Of a stretch of DNA of 17,505 nucleotides, positions 7,934 through 16,204 are shown one piece after another. The notes under the pieces were generated by a model. It worked only from the letters and a program-made list of their open reading frames with translations. It was not told the origin of the DNA and ran no database searches. Source of the stretch: CAYRFE01 sp964423645 [NCBI: uncultured bacterium] (lineage in GTDB: Bacteria; Macinerneyibacteriota; Macinerneyibacteria; Macinerneyibacteriales); contig CAYRFE010000008.1 of the NCBI GenBank assembly GCA_964423645.1, positions 1 to 17,505 on the forward strand, given 5' to 3'. The position numbers and the translations under genes are program-made. Position 1 is the first letter of the stretch; each line of letters begins with the position of its first letter.

Positions 7934-10147
7934 TTAGAACGTACCTTGAGAAATTCCGAAATGGAATTTCCATTCATCTTTTTCAAATGCATATGCATAA
8001 TCCAACGTAATCGGACCCATCGGTGTCATGATCTTTACACCAAGACCGGCTCCATCTCTCATATCACGAAAGTTGAATTCACCGAAATCTCTCCATGCAT
8101 ATCCCACATCCCAAAACATATACGCCGTCAAAAGACGTTCAGCAACAGGATATTTATACCCGATCGATGCCGTTAAAAAATACGTACCGCCTTCAATATA
8201 TCCATTCTCATCATACGGTGAAAGTTCTTTGTCACCGTACCCGCGCACACCGTAAAAATTACCGCCGGCATAAAAACGCTCATATACAGGTACCTTTGTT
8301 GAAGGAGCGATCGATTCAACAATACCGGTTTTAAAGTAGGTGGAAAATACGAACTTATCGATTGACCGGAAAAACCAGTTGGATGATGCTTCATATTTTT
8401 GATAATGAAGATCTCCTCCCAGAAATGTTCCGCCTAACTCTGCGGAAAACGTGTTTTTTGTTCCCATGGTTGGTTCCATTTTATTATCTCGGCTGTCACG
8501 AACTAACGAAAAGGACATACTGCTGCGTGTTTCACTCGACTCCTGAATATCGTTGCTTGCACCGGAAGTAATATCGGTCAATTTGACATTCTCAAGTCGG
8601 TATGAAACATACCCGCTGGTAAAAACATCAAGTTTTCTTCCGACCGTGAAAGATCCTCCGTTACGATAAATTTTATAATCCGTATAATCTTGAATCTTAC
8701 GGTAAAGGTCAAACGACAGGTATGTATTTGTATCAAGGAAAAAAGGATCGGTAAGACCAACTTCATAACTTTGCACTTTTCCGCCGTATTGAAATTTCAG
8801 TTTACCGGAATAACCGCGCCCCAACAGGTTTTTTTCACCAAATTCCAAGAACATGGCAAATCCCGATACACCGCTGTAACTACCGCCCAAATTCACTGTA
8901 CCGGTGTTTTGCTCTTTAACCTTTATCGTGAGATCCATGACATCTTCGGAGCCTGCGGCAGGGGTCGGAATAATATCAACCGCTTCGAAATAACCGAGGT
9001 TGTGAATACTTTGCTGAGTAAACATGAGCATTTCACGACGAAATTCATCTCCCGGTTTGATCATTAATTCACGCAAAATAACCTTATCAATAGTTTTTGT
9101 ATTCCCTTCAACAACGATCTTACCGATACGTACGGGTTTCCGTTCGATGATCGCGATCGTCAATTCAACGTCCCCGTCCTTAAAATCATAGACAGGATCA
9201 ACTGATGCAAAAATATAACTTCTGTCGGCATATAATTCATATAATTTAGCTCGTGTCTTTTCCCATTCATCTCCGATGAATAATTCATTTTTCTTCATGG
9301 TAACCATTGACTCAAGCTGTTCGGTTGTGAACAATGTATTCCCCTGAAACGTATAGTTTTTTAATGTATATTGCTTTCCTTCAATGACATGCACAATTAC
9401 ATTCGCCTTACGGGTGACTTTGTCAATGGAGACGTCATACCCGCTTACACTCGCGCCGAAATATCCTAATGTCCATAATTTTTTTTCTAGTTTTTTCATG
9501 TCCGCATCAAGCTTCTCACGATCAAGATTCGGACTACGCCAAAATGATGATTCTTTGGTATCCATCGACTTTTTGAGTTTCTTGAGAGGAGCAGACGAGA
9601 TACCGTCAAATGTAATCGTACCGATACTGATCTTCCTGCCTTCGTCAACGGTTATGGTGACAATGACACCTTCTTCGGTATCACGATGCTCAGCGGTGAC
9701 CGTGACGGCGGCAAAACCCTTTTCCTGGTATTTTTTCTCAATTAAGTATACTGCTTTCGTGAGATGACGTTTGTCAAAAGGAGCGGTCTCTGTCAAAAAG
9801 GGAACCTCAAGAAACAATTCATCATCATCAAACTTCTTATTTCCTATAAACGAAACTTCAATGATATGCGGGCGTTCTTTTACCGTATATACGAGTTTTA
9901 CATTATCTCCGTCAGGGATAATTTCCGCATCTATAGAGTCGAAATATTCGAGCTCATACAGATTTTGGATATCACTACGTAATTTGATCGTTGAAAATGG
10001 ATCACCGACTTTCATACGTAACAGTGTTTTGAAAAATTCTTTATCAAGCGACTGCACACCGTGTACATCGATCTCTGTGATCTGCGCAGCAAATATCGCC
10101 ACGATCATCGTTACTGCCAGGACAATTAAGCTACTAATTCTTTTCAT
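7934..10147 (-). CDS. bamA: Outer membrane protein assembly factor BamA (Omp85)
   Basis: Core subunit that folds and inserts beta-barrel proteins into the outer membrane. The 737 residues begin with a signal peptide (1-21, cleavage near AQITE). Five POTRA domains follow; their repeated glycine-bearing strands are visible at ITEIDVHGVQ (23-32), IEVSFIGNKKF, ISIGTITFDGI, YTLKNYTFQGN and VRIGKIVVEGN. The C-terminal 16-strand barrel begins near LGGSYSGVSG. The conserved loop-6 motif is VRGY (634-637). The protein ends in phenylalanine, as expected of a beta-signal. GGAGG lies about 7 bases before the start, which overlaps clpC by 14 bp. This length is slightly below the E. coli protein (about 810). 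Assembly lipoproteins BamB-E are not encoded here. Confidence 0.96.
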   Translation of the reverse strand: MKRISSLIVLAVTMIVAIFAAQITEIDVHGVQSLDKEFFKTLLRMKVGDPFSTIKLRSDIQNLYELEYFDSIDAEIIPDGDNVKLVYTVKERPHIIEVSFIGNKKFDDDELFLEVPFLTETAPFDKRHLTKAVYLIEKKYQEKGFAAVTVTAEHRDTEEGVIVTITVDEGRKISIGTITFDGISSAPLKKLKKSMDTKESSFWRSPNLDREKLDADMKKLEKKLWTLGYFGASVSGYDVSIDKVTRKANVIVHVIEGKQYTLKNYTFQGNTLFTTEQLESMVTMKKNELFIGDEWEKTRAKLYELYADRSYIFASVDPVYDFKDGDVELTIAIIERKPVRIGKIVVEGNTKTIDKVILRELMIKPGDEFRREMLMFTQQSIHNLGYFEAVDIIPTPAAGSEDVMDLTIKVKEQNTGTVNLGGSYSGVSGFAMFLEFGEKNLLGRGYSGKLKFQYGGKVQSYEVGLTDPFFLDTNTYLSFDLYRKIQDYTDYKIYRNGGSFTVGRKLDVFTSGYVSYRLENVKLTDITSGASNDIQESSETRSSMSFSLVRDSRDNKMEPTMGTKNTFSAELGGTFLGGDLHYQKYEASSNWFFRSIDKFVFSTYFKTGIVESIAPSTKVPVYERFYAGGNFYGVRGYGDKELSPYDENGYIEGGTYFLTASIGYKYPVAERLLTAYMFWDVGYAWRDFGEFNFRDMRDGAGLGVKIMTPMGPITLDYAYAFEKDEWKFHFGISQGTF

Positions 10148-12614
10148 TTTTTTCCTCCGACATCAAGCTGCGTAAAATTGAGTTCTCTATCCGTTCCGTA
10201 ATTACCTGACCCTCACGACAATCGACTTTAATCGTGTCGCCGTCAATGAACTTCTTTGACAAAATCTCAAGGGCTATCACATCTTCAATATAACGCTGAA
10301 TACTTCGTTTTAAAGGCCGAGCACCAAACTCGGGACTATATCCGACTTCCACCAAGAACTCGCGCATTTCTTCGGTAATCACAAAATCCATATGCGATTC
10401 GTGAAGACGCATGCGCACTTTTTCGAGCAATAGATTTATGATCTGCACGATCTCCTCACGCCCGAGCGGGTTGAAGACCACCAATTCATCAAGACGATTG
10501 ATAAACTCCGGATTAAAAATCTTTTTCACCTCAGAAATAACCATATCTTTCATTTTCGGATAATCGATCGTGAGTTCTTTCGTGCTGAAACCCATTGATT
10601 TTTTATTCCAAATATATTTCGCGCCGATATTTGAGGTGAGGATGATGATCGTATTCTTAAAATCAATCACCCTTCCCACATTATCGGTCAAATGACCATC
10701 TTCAAACACCTGCAATAAAATATTGAACACATCGGGGTGTGCTTTTTCGATTTCATCGAATAAAACGACGGAATACGGTCGTCTGCGGACTTTCTCGGTC
10801 AACTGCCCGCCTTCTTCATAACCGACATACCCCGGAGGAGCACCCATCAGTCGTGAAACCGAAAATTTTTCCATATACTCTGACATATCAACACGAATCA
10901 ATGCGTCTGGATCATTGAACATAAAGGTCGCAAGGACACGTGCCAATTCTGTTTTACCGACACCGGTGGGACCAAGAAATATAAATGTCCCGATCGGACG
11001 ATTCGGATCTTTTAAACCCGCTCGTGCACGTCGTAAAGCATTTGCAACAACTTTTATCGCCACATCCTGTCCAATGATATGAAGATTCAATTCCTCTTCG
11101 ATCTTCATCAATCGTTCACTTTCTTTTTCTTCCAATTTCGCAAGCGGTATTCCCGTCCATTTGGAGATAAGCACCGCGATATCTTCCGCAGTCACAGTTT
11201 TCACGTTATTGGTTTGCGAGCTCAACCAGTTTTTCTTCAATTCCTTCGCATGTTCTTTTAACTTCTGCTCAACATCACGAAGGTGAGCGGCTTTTTCAAA
11301 CTCCTGCATCATTATTGCCGCACTTTTATCTTTCTTAAACTGCTCAATTTCCTTTTCGATATCGGCGATATCCTTAGGCAATTGTGACAACGTTAACCGT
11401 ACCATTGCGGCGGCTTCATCGATCAAATCTATTGCTTTATCCGGTAAAAAACGCTCCGTTAAATAACGATCGGCTAATTTCGATGCTGCAACGATCGCTT
11501 CATCAGTAATTTTCACGGCATGATGCGCTTCATATTTGTCACGAAGACCTGAGACAATTTCGATTGTCTCTTCAACTGATGGCGGTTCAACAACGATTTT
11601 CTGAAAACGTCGTTCAAGTGCGGCATCTTTTTCGATATATTTGCGGTATTCATCAAGCGTGGTCGCGCCGATACATTGAATTTCGCCTCGTGAAAGTGAC
11701 GGTTTAAGAATATTTGATGCATCAATCGCACCTTCTGCCGCACCGGCGCCGACAAGTGTATGAATCTCATCAATAAAAATAATGACATTTTCAGATTCCT
11801 GAATTTCTTTCATGACCGCTTTGAAACGTTCCTCAAACTGTCCTCTATATTTGGTGCCGGCGATGACCGCTGCCAGATCCAATGATACCACACGTTTATT
11901 CACTAAAAGATCAGGAACCTCATTGGTCACAATACGCTGTGCAAGCCCTTCAACGATCGCTGTTTTACCCACACCCGCCTCACCGATTAGCACAGGATTG
12001 TTCTTTTTACGTCGTGCAAGTATTTGAATGACACGCTCAACTTCATGTTCCCGCCCAATAACAGGGTCAAGTTTATCTTCAATGGCTAATTTTGTAAGAT
12101 CTCTCCCGAATTCATCGAGAGCAGGGGTTGCACTCTTCACTTTTTTCTTATTGGCGTAATAATCACTTTCCATTTCACCGCTTAATAATTTCACCACTTC
12201 TTCGCGAACTTTTTCTGCGGTCACATTGAACACTCTCAAAACGCGAGCTGCAATACCTTCACCCTCACGTAAGAGCCCGAGAAGAATATGTTCCGTACCG
12301 ACAAAGTTGTGTCCCATTTTCGTAGCTTCATCTACCGCCAGCTCGAGAACTCGTTTTGCACGCGGGGTCAATTGAATGTCATGTTCACTATATGGTTTGT
12401 GTTCTTCAGTCACCAAATATTTACTCAATTCTTCACGTACGGCAGTAATATCAATATTCATACGTCGTAATACAATCACACCGATACTTGCGCCTTCACG
12501 CAAAAGTCCCAACAAAATGTGTTCGGTGCCAATAAAATCATAATTCATCTTTGCCGCTTCTTCGCGTGCATAGATGACTACTTTTCTGGCACGTTCACTA
12601 AAACGATCATACAT
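10134..12614 (-). CDS. clpC: ATP-dependent Clp protease ATPase subunit ClpC
   Basis: Hexameric AAA+ unfoldase that feeds proteins to the ClpP peptidase or remodels aggregates in the cytoplasm. The 826 residues show two Clp-N repeats (about 1-145, each with an [14 protein letters not shown] or [14 protein letters not shown] motif). AAA domain 1 has Walker A GEAGVGKT (211-218) and Walker B IIFIDE (278-283). A UVR-type middle segment (about 429-460) is typical of ClpC and absent from ClpA. AAA domain 2 has Walker A GPTGVGKT (548-555), Walker B VVLFDE (616-621) and sensor-2 GARPLKR (764-770). MGF at 674-676 fits the ClpP-docking loop. The start has GGAGGG and overlaps lolD by 8 bp; its end overlaps bamA by 14 bp. 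Finding it between lolD and bamA is unusual: firmicute clpC sits with ctsR, mcsA and mcsB. Confidence 0.96.
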   Translation of the reverse strand: MYDRFSERARKVVIYAREEAAKMNYDFIGTEHILLGLLREGASIGVIVLRRMNIDITAVREELSKYLVTEEHKPYSEHDIQLTPRAKRVLELAVDEATKMGHNFVGTEHILLGLLREGEGIAARVLRVFNVTAEKVREEVVKLLSGEMESDYYANKKKVKSATPALDEFGRDLTKLAIEDKLDPVIGREHEVERVIQILARRKKNNPVLIGEAGVGKTAIVEGLAQRIVTNEVPDLLVNKRVVSLDLAAVIAGTKYRGQFEERFKAVMKEIQESENVIIFIDEIHTLVGAGAAEGAIDASNILKPSLSRGEIQCIGATTLDEYRKYIEKDAALERRFQKIVVEPPSVEETIEIVSGLRDKYEAHHAVKITDEAIVAASKLADRYLTERFLPDKAIDLIDEAAAMVRLTLSQLPKDIADIEKEIEQFKKDKSAAIMMQEFEKAAHLRDVEQKLKEHAKELKKNWLSSQTNNVKTVTAEDIAVLISKWTGIPLAKLEEKESERLMKIEEELNLHIIGQDVAIKVVANALRRARAGLKDPNRPIGTFIFLGPTGVGKTELARVLATFMFNDPDALIRVDMSEYMEKFSVSRLMGAPPGYVGYEEGGQLTEKVRRRPYSVVLFDEIEKAHPDVFNILLQVFEDGHLTDNVGRVIDFKNTIIILTSNIGAKYIWNKKSMGFSTKELTIDYPKMKDMVISEVKKIFNPEFINRLDELVVFNPLGREEIVQIINLLLEKVRMRLHESHMDFVITEEMREFLVEVGYSPEFGARPLKRSIQRYIEDVIALEILSKKFIDGDTIKVDCREGQVITERIENSILRSLMSEEKNEKN

Positions 12615-13296
12615 ATGTACCCTCCGTAAGGGTTAATTTGTGTTGCTTCATTTCATACACCAATTCACAGCGTTGTGCAATCTCCCTGTTATGTGTCACC
12701 ATAACCACTGTCATCGGATTCTCTTTCCGATACTCGAATATTAAATCAAGTATAGCCTTAGAATGATTTTCATCAAGATTCCCCGTAGGTTCATCGGCAA
12801 ACAATATCTTCGGTTGCTTTATCAATGCTCGGGCAATTGCAAGACGTTGTTTTTCTCCGCCGGATAATTGAGTTGCAATATAGTCGCGACGCTCCCATAT
12901 ACCCGTTGCGCGTAATAGAGATTCGGCACGCACCGTTGCCTCGTGTTCAGACATCAAAAAACATCCGGTATAAAACACATTCTGCCATACGGTCATATCA
13001 TTGAATAACTGGAAAAACTGAAATACGAATCCGATGTTTTTTCGAATAAACGCAGCACGTTGATCCGGTGTATAACTATAGACATCAGCATCAAGCAAAT
13101 GCACAATCCCTGAGGTAGGTTTTAACAATAGTCCGAGAATATGCAACAGTGTTGATTTCCCGACTCCTGATTCACCCACTATCGCCACTGATTGGTCGGT
13201 CTTTACTGACCACGACAGATCTTTGACAACCGTCAAAAACTCGGTCCCGCTGTCATAGGTATGACTGAGTGACGAACACACTATACTGTTACTCAT
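12607..13296 (-). CDS. lolD: Lipoprotein-releasing ABC transporter ATP-binding protein LolD
   Basis: ATPase that powers release of mature lipoproteins from the inner membrane to the LolA chaperone. The 229-residue protein has Walker A GESGVGKST (41-49), Q-loop VFQFFQL (91-97), signature LSGGEKQ (144-150), Walker B ILFADEP (164-170) with the D-loop TGNLDE, and the switch histidine in VTHNREIA. This is the MacB/LolD/FtsE-type subfamily, and adjacency to a LolC/E-type permease identifies the transporter. The start overlaps the permease stop by 8 bp and the stop overlaps clpC by 8 bp, so all three are probably coupled. Without the neighbour, MacB-type export would remain possible. Confidence 0.94.
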   Translation of the reverse strand: MSNSIVCSSLSHTYDSGTEFLTVVKDLSWSVKTDQSVAIVGESGVGKSTLLHILGLLLKPTSGIVHLLDADVYSYTPDQRAAFIRKNIGFVFQFFQLFNDMTVWQNVFYTGCFLMSEHEATVRAESLLRATGIWERRDYIATQLSGGEKQRLAIARALIKQPKILFADEPTGNLDENHSKAILDLIFEYRKENPMTVVMVTHNREIAQRCELVYEMKQHKLTLTEGTYV

Positions 13297-14503
13297 ATTT
13301 TATCGCATCCACCGCATCCATTTTTGCTGCCTGCCATGCCGGTAATACCGACGCTCCGTACGTGATAACAAATGCAAGTACACCGGTGATCGCAAAATTC
13401 AATACCGACATATGCACTTTTAATTCTGTGGAGTAATACACATCAGCGGGTAAGACATTGATATGCGACCACTTGATTACCAAACAAATGATGAGGCCTA
13501 AAAGTTCCCCAAGCACCACGCCTGTCCCTCCGGATATAAGACCGTAATATAAAAAGACCTTATATACATCTCGAGATGCAAAACCAAGAGACTTCATGAC
13601 GCCGATTTCTTTTGTTTTCTCCTTCACCATCGTAATAAGTATCGAAATAATATTAAACGCGGCAACGATGATTATTAATGTGAGAATAATGAACATTGTT
13701 TTTTTCTCAAGTTCCATTGCCGAATAAAGATTTTTATTCATCCTAAACCAATCTTTCGTCATAAGATTGAGATCAGGTGAAAACATTTTTTCGACTTGCG
13801 ATGCCACTATTGAGGCACGACTGATATCCTTAACCTTTACGCCCACACCGCTCACACCCACACGGCTCAAAAATTTTTGCGCATCAGGAATTGAAAGATA
13901 CACAAGCGATGTATCATATTCATACATATTACTCTCAAATATCCGTGCAATTTTAAAATCACGTATCTTCGGCAACATTCCTATTGGCGTAACTTTCCCG
14001 CTTGGCGACATCAATCGAACGGTATCGCCGATATCTACATTCAACATACGAGCAAGTTCAATACCGATCGCAATAGTATTATTTCCGAGGGATTCGGTCC
14101 CGCTCTTTAAAATTTCATTGTAACGCGTAACCTTTTTTTCCTGATCCTCATCTATTCCCCGTATAACGACACTAAAAACACGTCCCTGATTAAGAATAAG
14201 CCCTTCGCCCATAATAAACGGAGCGGCAGCAATAATTTCTTTATGCGCAGTGACCGTATCTATGATAGTTTCATAATCAGTGAGTTCAGAACCAAAACGA
14301 TCCTGCACGATCAAGTGCGAATTCACGCCCAATACTTTGTTTTTAAGGTCCCGCTCAAAACCATCCATAACCGAAAGAACAACGGTAAGTGTCATTACTC
14401 CTACCATGATTCCGACAATAGATATAATAGTGATGCCGGACAGAAGTTTATTCGTCCGGCGTCCTTTAAGATATGAAAGTGCGATCCTGAAAGGTACGTT
14501 CAT
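13289..14503 (-). CDS. lolC: LolC/LolE-family lipoprotein-releasing permease
   Basis: Inner-membrane subunit of the lipoprotein-releasing transporter. The 404-residue protein has the MacB/LolC layout: the N-terminal signature FRIALSYLKGRR (5-16), a first membrane helix (about 21-46), a large periplasmic domain (about 47-260) and three C-terminal helices of the FtsX domain (about 268-295, 315-345 and 365-390). The cytoplasmic turn EIGVMKSLG after helix 2 is family-typical. It lies directly against lysS: the lysS stop is followed immediately by this ATG, with a GAGGTG site inside lysS. Only one permease gene accompanies LolD, so the complex is likely a homodimer of this subunit, as proposed for LolF-type systems, unless a second gene lies elsewhere. 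I therefore cannot say LolC rather than LolE. Confidence 0.93.
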   Translation of the reverse strand: MNVPFRIALSYLKGRRTNKLLSGITIISIVGIMVGVMTLTVVLSVMDGFERDLKNKVLGVNSHLIVQDRFGSELTDYETIIDTVTAHKEIIAAAPFIMGEGLILNQGRVFSVVIRGIDEDQEKKVTRYNEILKSGTESLGNNTIAIGIELARMLNVDIGDTVRLMSPSGKVTPIGMLPKIRDFKIARIFESNMYEYDTSLVYLSIPDAQKFLSRVGVSGVGVKVKDISRASIVASQVEKMFSPDLNLMTKDWFRMNKNLYSAMELEKKTMFIILTLIIIVAAFNIISILITMVKEKTKEIGVMKSLGFASRDVYKVFLYYGLISGGTGVVLGELLGLIICLVIKWSHINVLPADVYYSTELKVHMSVLNFAITGVLAFVITYGASVLPAWQAAKMDAVDAIKYE

Positions 14504-16009
14504 TTACACCTCATCTTTAAGATGCGGGAAAAGAATAACATCTTTTATGGTAAGCGCGTTTGTGAGCAACATCACCAAACGATCGATACCTATACCACAA
14601 CCGCCCGCAGGGGGTAACCCGTATTGCAAGGCACGAATAAAATCTTCATCCATCCGTTGTGCTTCTTCATTACCGGCCTTAAACGCCTCTTCTTGTTTCG
14701 CAAAACGTTCTTCCTGATCAATAGGATCATTGAGTTCGGAGAATGCATTCGCAAGCTCCCACCCGTTCATAAACAATTCAAACCGTTCAACAAATAACCC
14801 GGTCGTATCTCCGCGTTTTTTCTTGGCAAGAGGAGAGACTTCCAACGGATGATCGGTAATAAATACCGGATTCACCAAATGTTCTTCGACAAATGCCTCA
14901 AACAACTCTTGAATAAGCTTCCCTCGGTGCATTTTTTTGATCTCAGGCTCTTCTTCTTTATCTTTTTTAATTAATATTGCCTTTAATTCATCATCATTTT
15001 TTGCCATAACATCGATTGACGCATATTCTTTGATCGCATCAACCATACTCAAACGACGCCACGGTGTATTGAAATCTATGGTACGTCCGTTGTATTCCAC
15101 TTTTCTTTCGGGAATCCCCAACGCATCAACAACATGCAACACAAGACGTTCGGTATAATCCATCATATCATACAGATCTTTGTACGCCTCATAAAACTCC
15201 ATAAGTGTAAACTCGGGATTATGACGTTTTGAGATACCTTCATTTCGAAACACTCGGTTGATCTCATATACTTTTTCAAATCCTCCGACCATACAACGCT
15301 TAAGATAGGTCTCAAGCGAGATACGAATATACAAATCACGGTGAAGCGCATTATGATGTGTGACAAACGGACGTGCATCCGCACCGCCGTATACCTGCTG
15401 CAATACCGGGGTTTCTACTTCAATATACCCGTAGTCATCCATAAAATTACGAATTTCACGTACAATTTTACTGCGGGTACGAAAACGTTCACGAGATTCG
15501 TCATTCACGATCAGATCCACATAACGTTGGCGATATTTCATTTCTTTATCGGTCATCTCATCAAATAATTGGCCGTCTTTTTCTTTTACGATCGGCAACG
15601 GACGAAGAGATTTGGTCAGCAATTGAAACGCCTTTACAATAATAGTTATTTCGCCGGTGTGAGTGCGAAAAAGCGGACCTTCAACACCGATGATATCACC
15701 GATATCAAGTTTTTTAAATACGTCAAATGATTCGTCTCCGAGCGTATCTTTACGAAAATATATCTGCATACGCCCGCTGTCGTCTTTGAGATCGGCAAAC
15801 CCGGTTTTACCGTGTTCACGTTTTATCATGACGCGACCTGCAGTTTTGGTATACCCCGTCTCCTGATCGGCAACATCTTTAAATTCTTCTTTGATCGCAG
15901 CGATCATTTTCTGTTTATCGTACTTATATTGAAAGGGCTCCACCCCTGCTTGGCGTAATTCATCTACTTTTTTAAAGCGTTGTTCCATTAATACGTTAAA
16001 ATCGTCCAT
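14504..16009 (-). CDS. lysS: Lysyl-tRNA synthetase (class II)
   Basis: Charges tRNA-Lys with lysine in the cytoplasm. The chosen start gives 501 residues, normal for class II LysRS. The N-terminal anticodon-binding OB fold spans about 55-135. The catalytic domain contains class II motif 1 around VETPVLQQVYGGA (198-210), motif 2 at RVFRNEGISKRHNPEF (252-267) and motif 3 at GCGIGIDRL (470-478). The frame remains open to 16177, but the extra 56 residues lie across the promoter and lack similarity to LysRS; ATG 16009 has GGAGG eight bases upstream. It is the first gene of the minus-strand cluster, and its stop touches the permease start. No T-box leader is possible in the short predicted leader. 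Confidence 0.97.
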   Translation of the reverse strand: MDDFNVLMEQRFKKVDELRQAGVEPFQYKYDKQKMIAAIKEEFKDVADQETGYTKTAGRVMIKREHGKTGFADLKDDSGRMQIYFRKDTLGDESFDVFKKLDIGDIIGVEGPLFRTHTGEITIIVKAFQLLTKSLRPLPIVKEKDGQLFDEMTDKEMKYRQRYVDLIVNDESRERFRTRSKIVREIRNFMDDYGYIEVETPVLQQVYGGADARPFVTHHNALHRDLYIRISLETYLKRCMVGGFEKVYEINRVFRNEGISKRHNPEFTLMEFYEAYKDLYDMMDYTERLVLHVVDALGIPERKVEYNGRTIDFNTPWRRLSMVDAIKEYASIDVMAKNDDELKAILIKKDKEEEPEIKKMHRGKLIQELFEAFVEEHLVNPVFITDHPLEVSPLAKKKRGDTTGLFVERFELFMNGWELANAFSELNDPIDQEERFAKQEEAFKAGNEEAQRMDEDFIRALQYGLPPAGGCGIGIDRLVMLLTNALTIKDVILFPHLKDEV

Positions 16010-16017
16010 ACTCGTGT

Positions 16018-16022
16018 CCTCC
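16018..16022 (-). promoter_or_regulatory. Ribosome binding site fixing the lysS start
   Basis: GGAGG on the minus strand, eight bases before the ATG at 16009. It supports the 501-residue LysRS over the open-frame extension from 16177. Confidence 0.8.
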
Positions 16023-16041
16023 CTCGTTTTTTTCTCCGCTG

Positions 16042-16069
16042 ATATTACGTGAAAATAGGGAAATGTCAA
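16042..16069 (-). promoter_or_regulatory. Predicted sigma70-like promoter of lysS and the envelope cluster
   Basis: On the minus strand a perfect -35 box TTGACA (16069-16064) is followed, after a 16-bp spacer, by TAATAT (16047-16042, four of six matches to TATAAT). Transcription would begin near 16035, giving a leader of about 26 bases that ends in the GGAGG site of lysS. It is the only good promoter I found for the minus-strand genes, so it may drive a transcript through lysS, lolC/E, lolD, clpC, bamA and the lpx genes. Confidence 0.65.
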
Positions 16070-16148
16070 GTAACATATGAAATAATAAGCCAATAAAAGC
16101 ATATCAACAGCCTTGTTTGCCTCATGTGTTGTATGGAACAAAAATAAC

Positions 16149-16177
16149 TTGAGTTTTGTTGTCATTAAAGATATCAT
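16149..16177 (+). promoter_or_regulatory. Predicted sigma70-like promoter of the tandem paralogs
   Basis: TTGAGT (16149-16154, four of six matches) and TATCAT (16172-16177, five of six) are separated by an ideal 17-bp spacer. The predicted start near 16184 leaves a leader of about 20 bases containing an AAGGAAG ribosome site before the ATG at 16205. Confidence 0.6.
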
Positions 16178-16185
16178 AACGACAA
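16159..16185. repeat. Imperfect inverted repeat over the rightward -10 box, possible operator
   Basis: The left arm TTGTCATTAA (16159-16168) and the reverse complement of the right arm, TTGTCGTTAT (16176-16185), match at 8 of 10 positions around a 7-bp centre. The repeat covers the -10 box and start point of the promoter for the paralog pair, where a dimeric repressor could bind. There is no T-run, so it does not look like a terminator. It could also be chance in AT-rich DNA. Confidence 0.3.
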
Positions 16186-16204
16186 AAATGGAAAGGAAGT
16201 TTTT

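Larger units (their letters stand above)
16010..16204. other. Divergent intergenic region between lysS and the tandem paralogs
   Basis: This 195-bp AT-rich region separates the minus-strand envelope cluster from the plus-strand paralog pair. It contains one sigma70-like promoter on each strand, listed separately, and an imperfect inverted repeat over the rightward promoter. I see no small gene in it. Confidence 0.8.

Noticed and set aside
7520-8176. 218-codon plus-strand open frame
   Set aside because: It lies opposite the chaperone gene and the end of bamA, both well supported by motifs. Its product is rich in Ser, Phe and Cys and has no recognisable domain, as expected of an antisense shadow.
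9384-10175. Plus-strand open frames of 72-134 codons opposite bamA
   Set aside because: They overlap the POTRA-coding part of bamA on the other strand, have no recognisable ribosome site or domain, and disagree with the orientation of the whole cluster.
16010-16177. N-terminal extension of LysRS to an upstream ATG at 16177
   Set aside because: The extra 56 residues have no similarity to the family, cross a strong promoter match, and lack a ribosome site as good as the GGAGG before the ATG at 16009.
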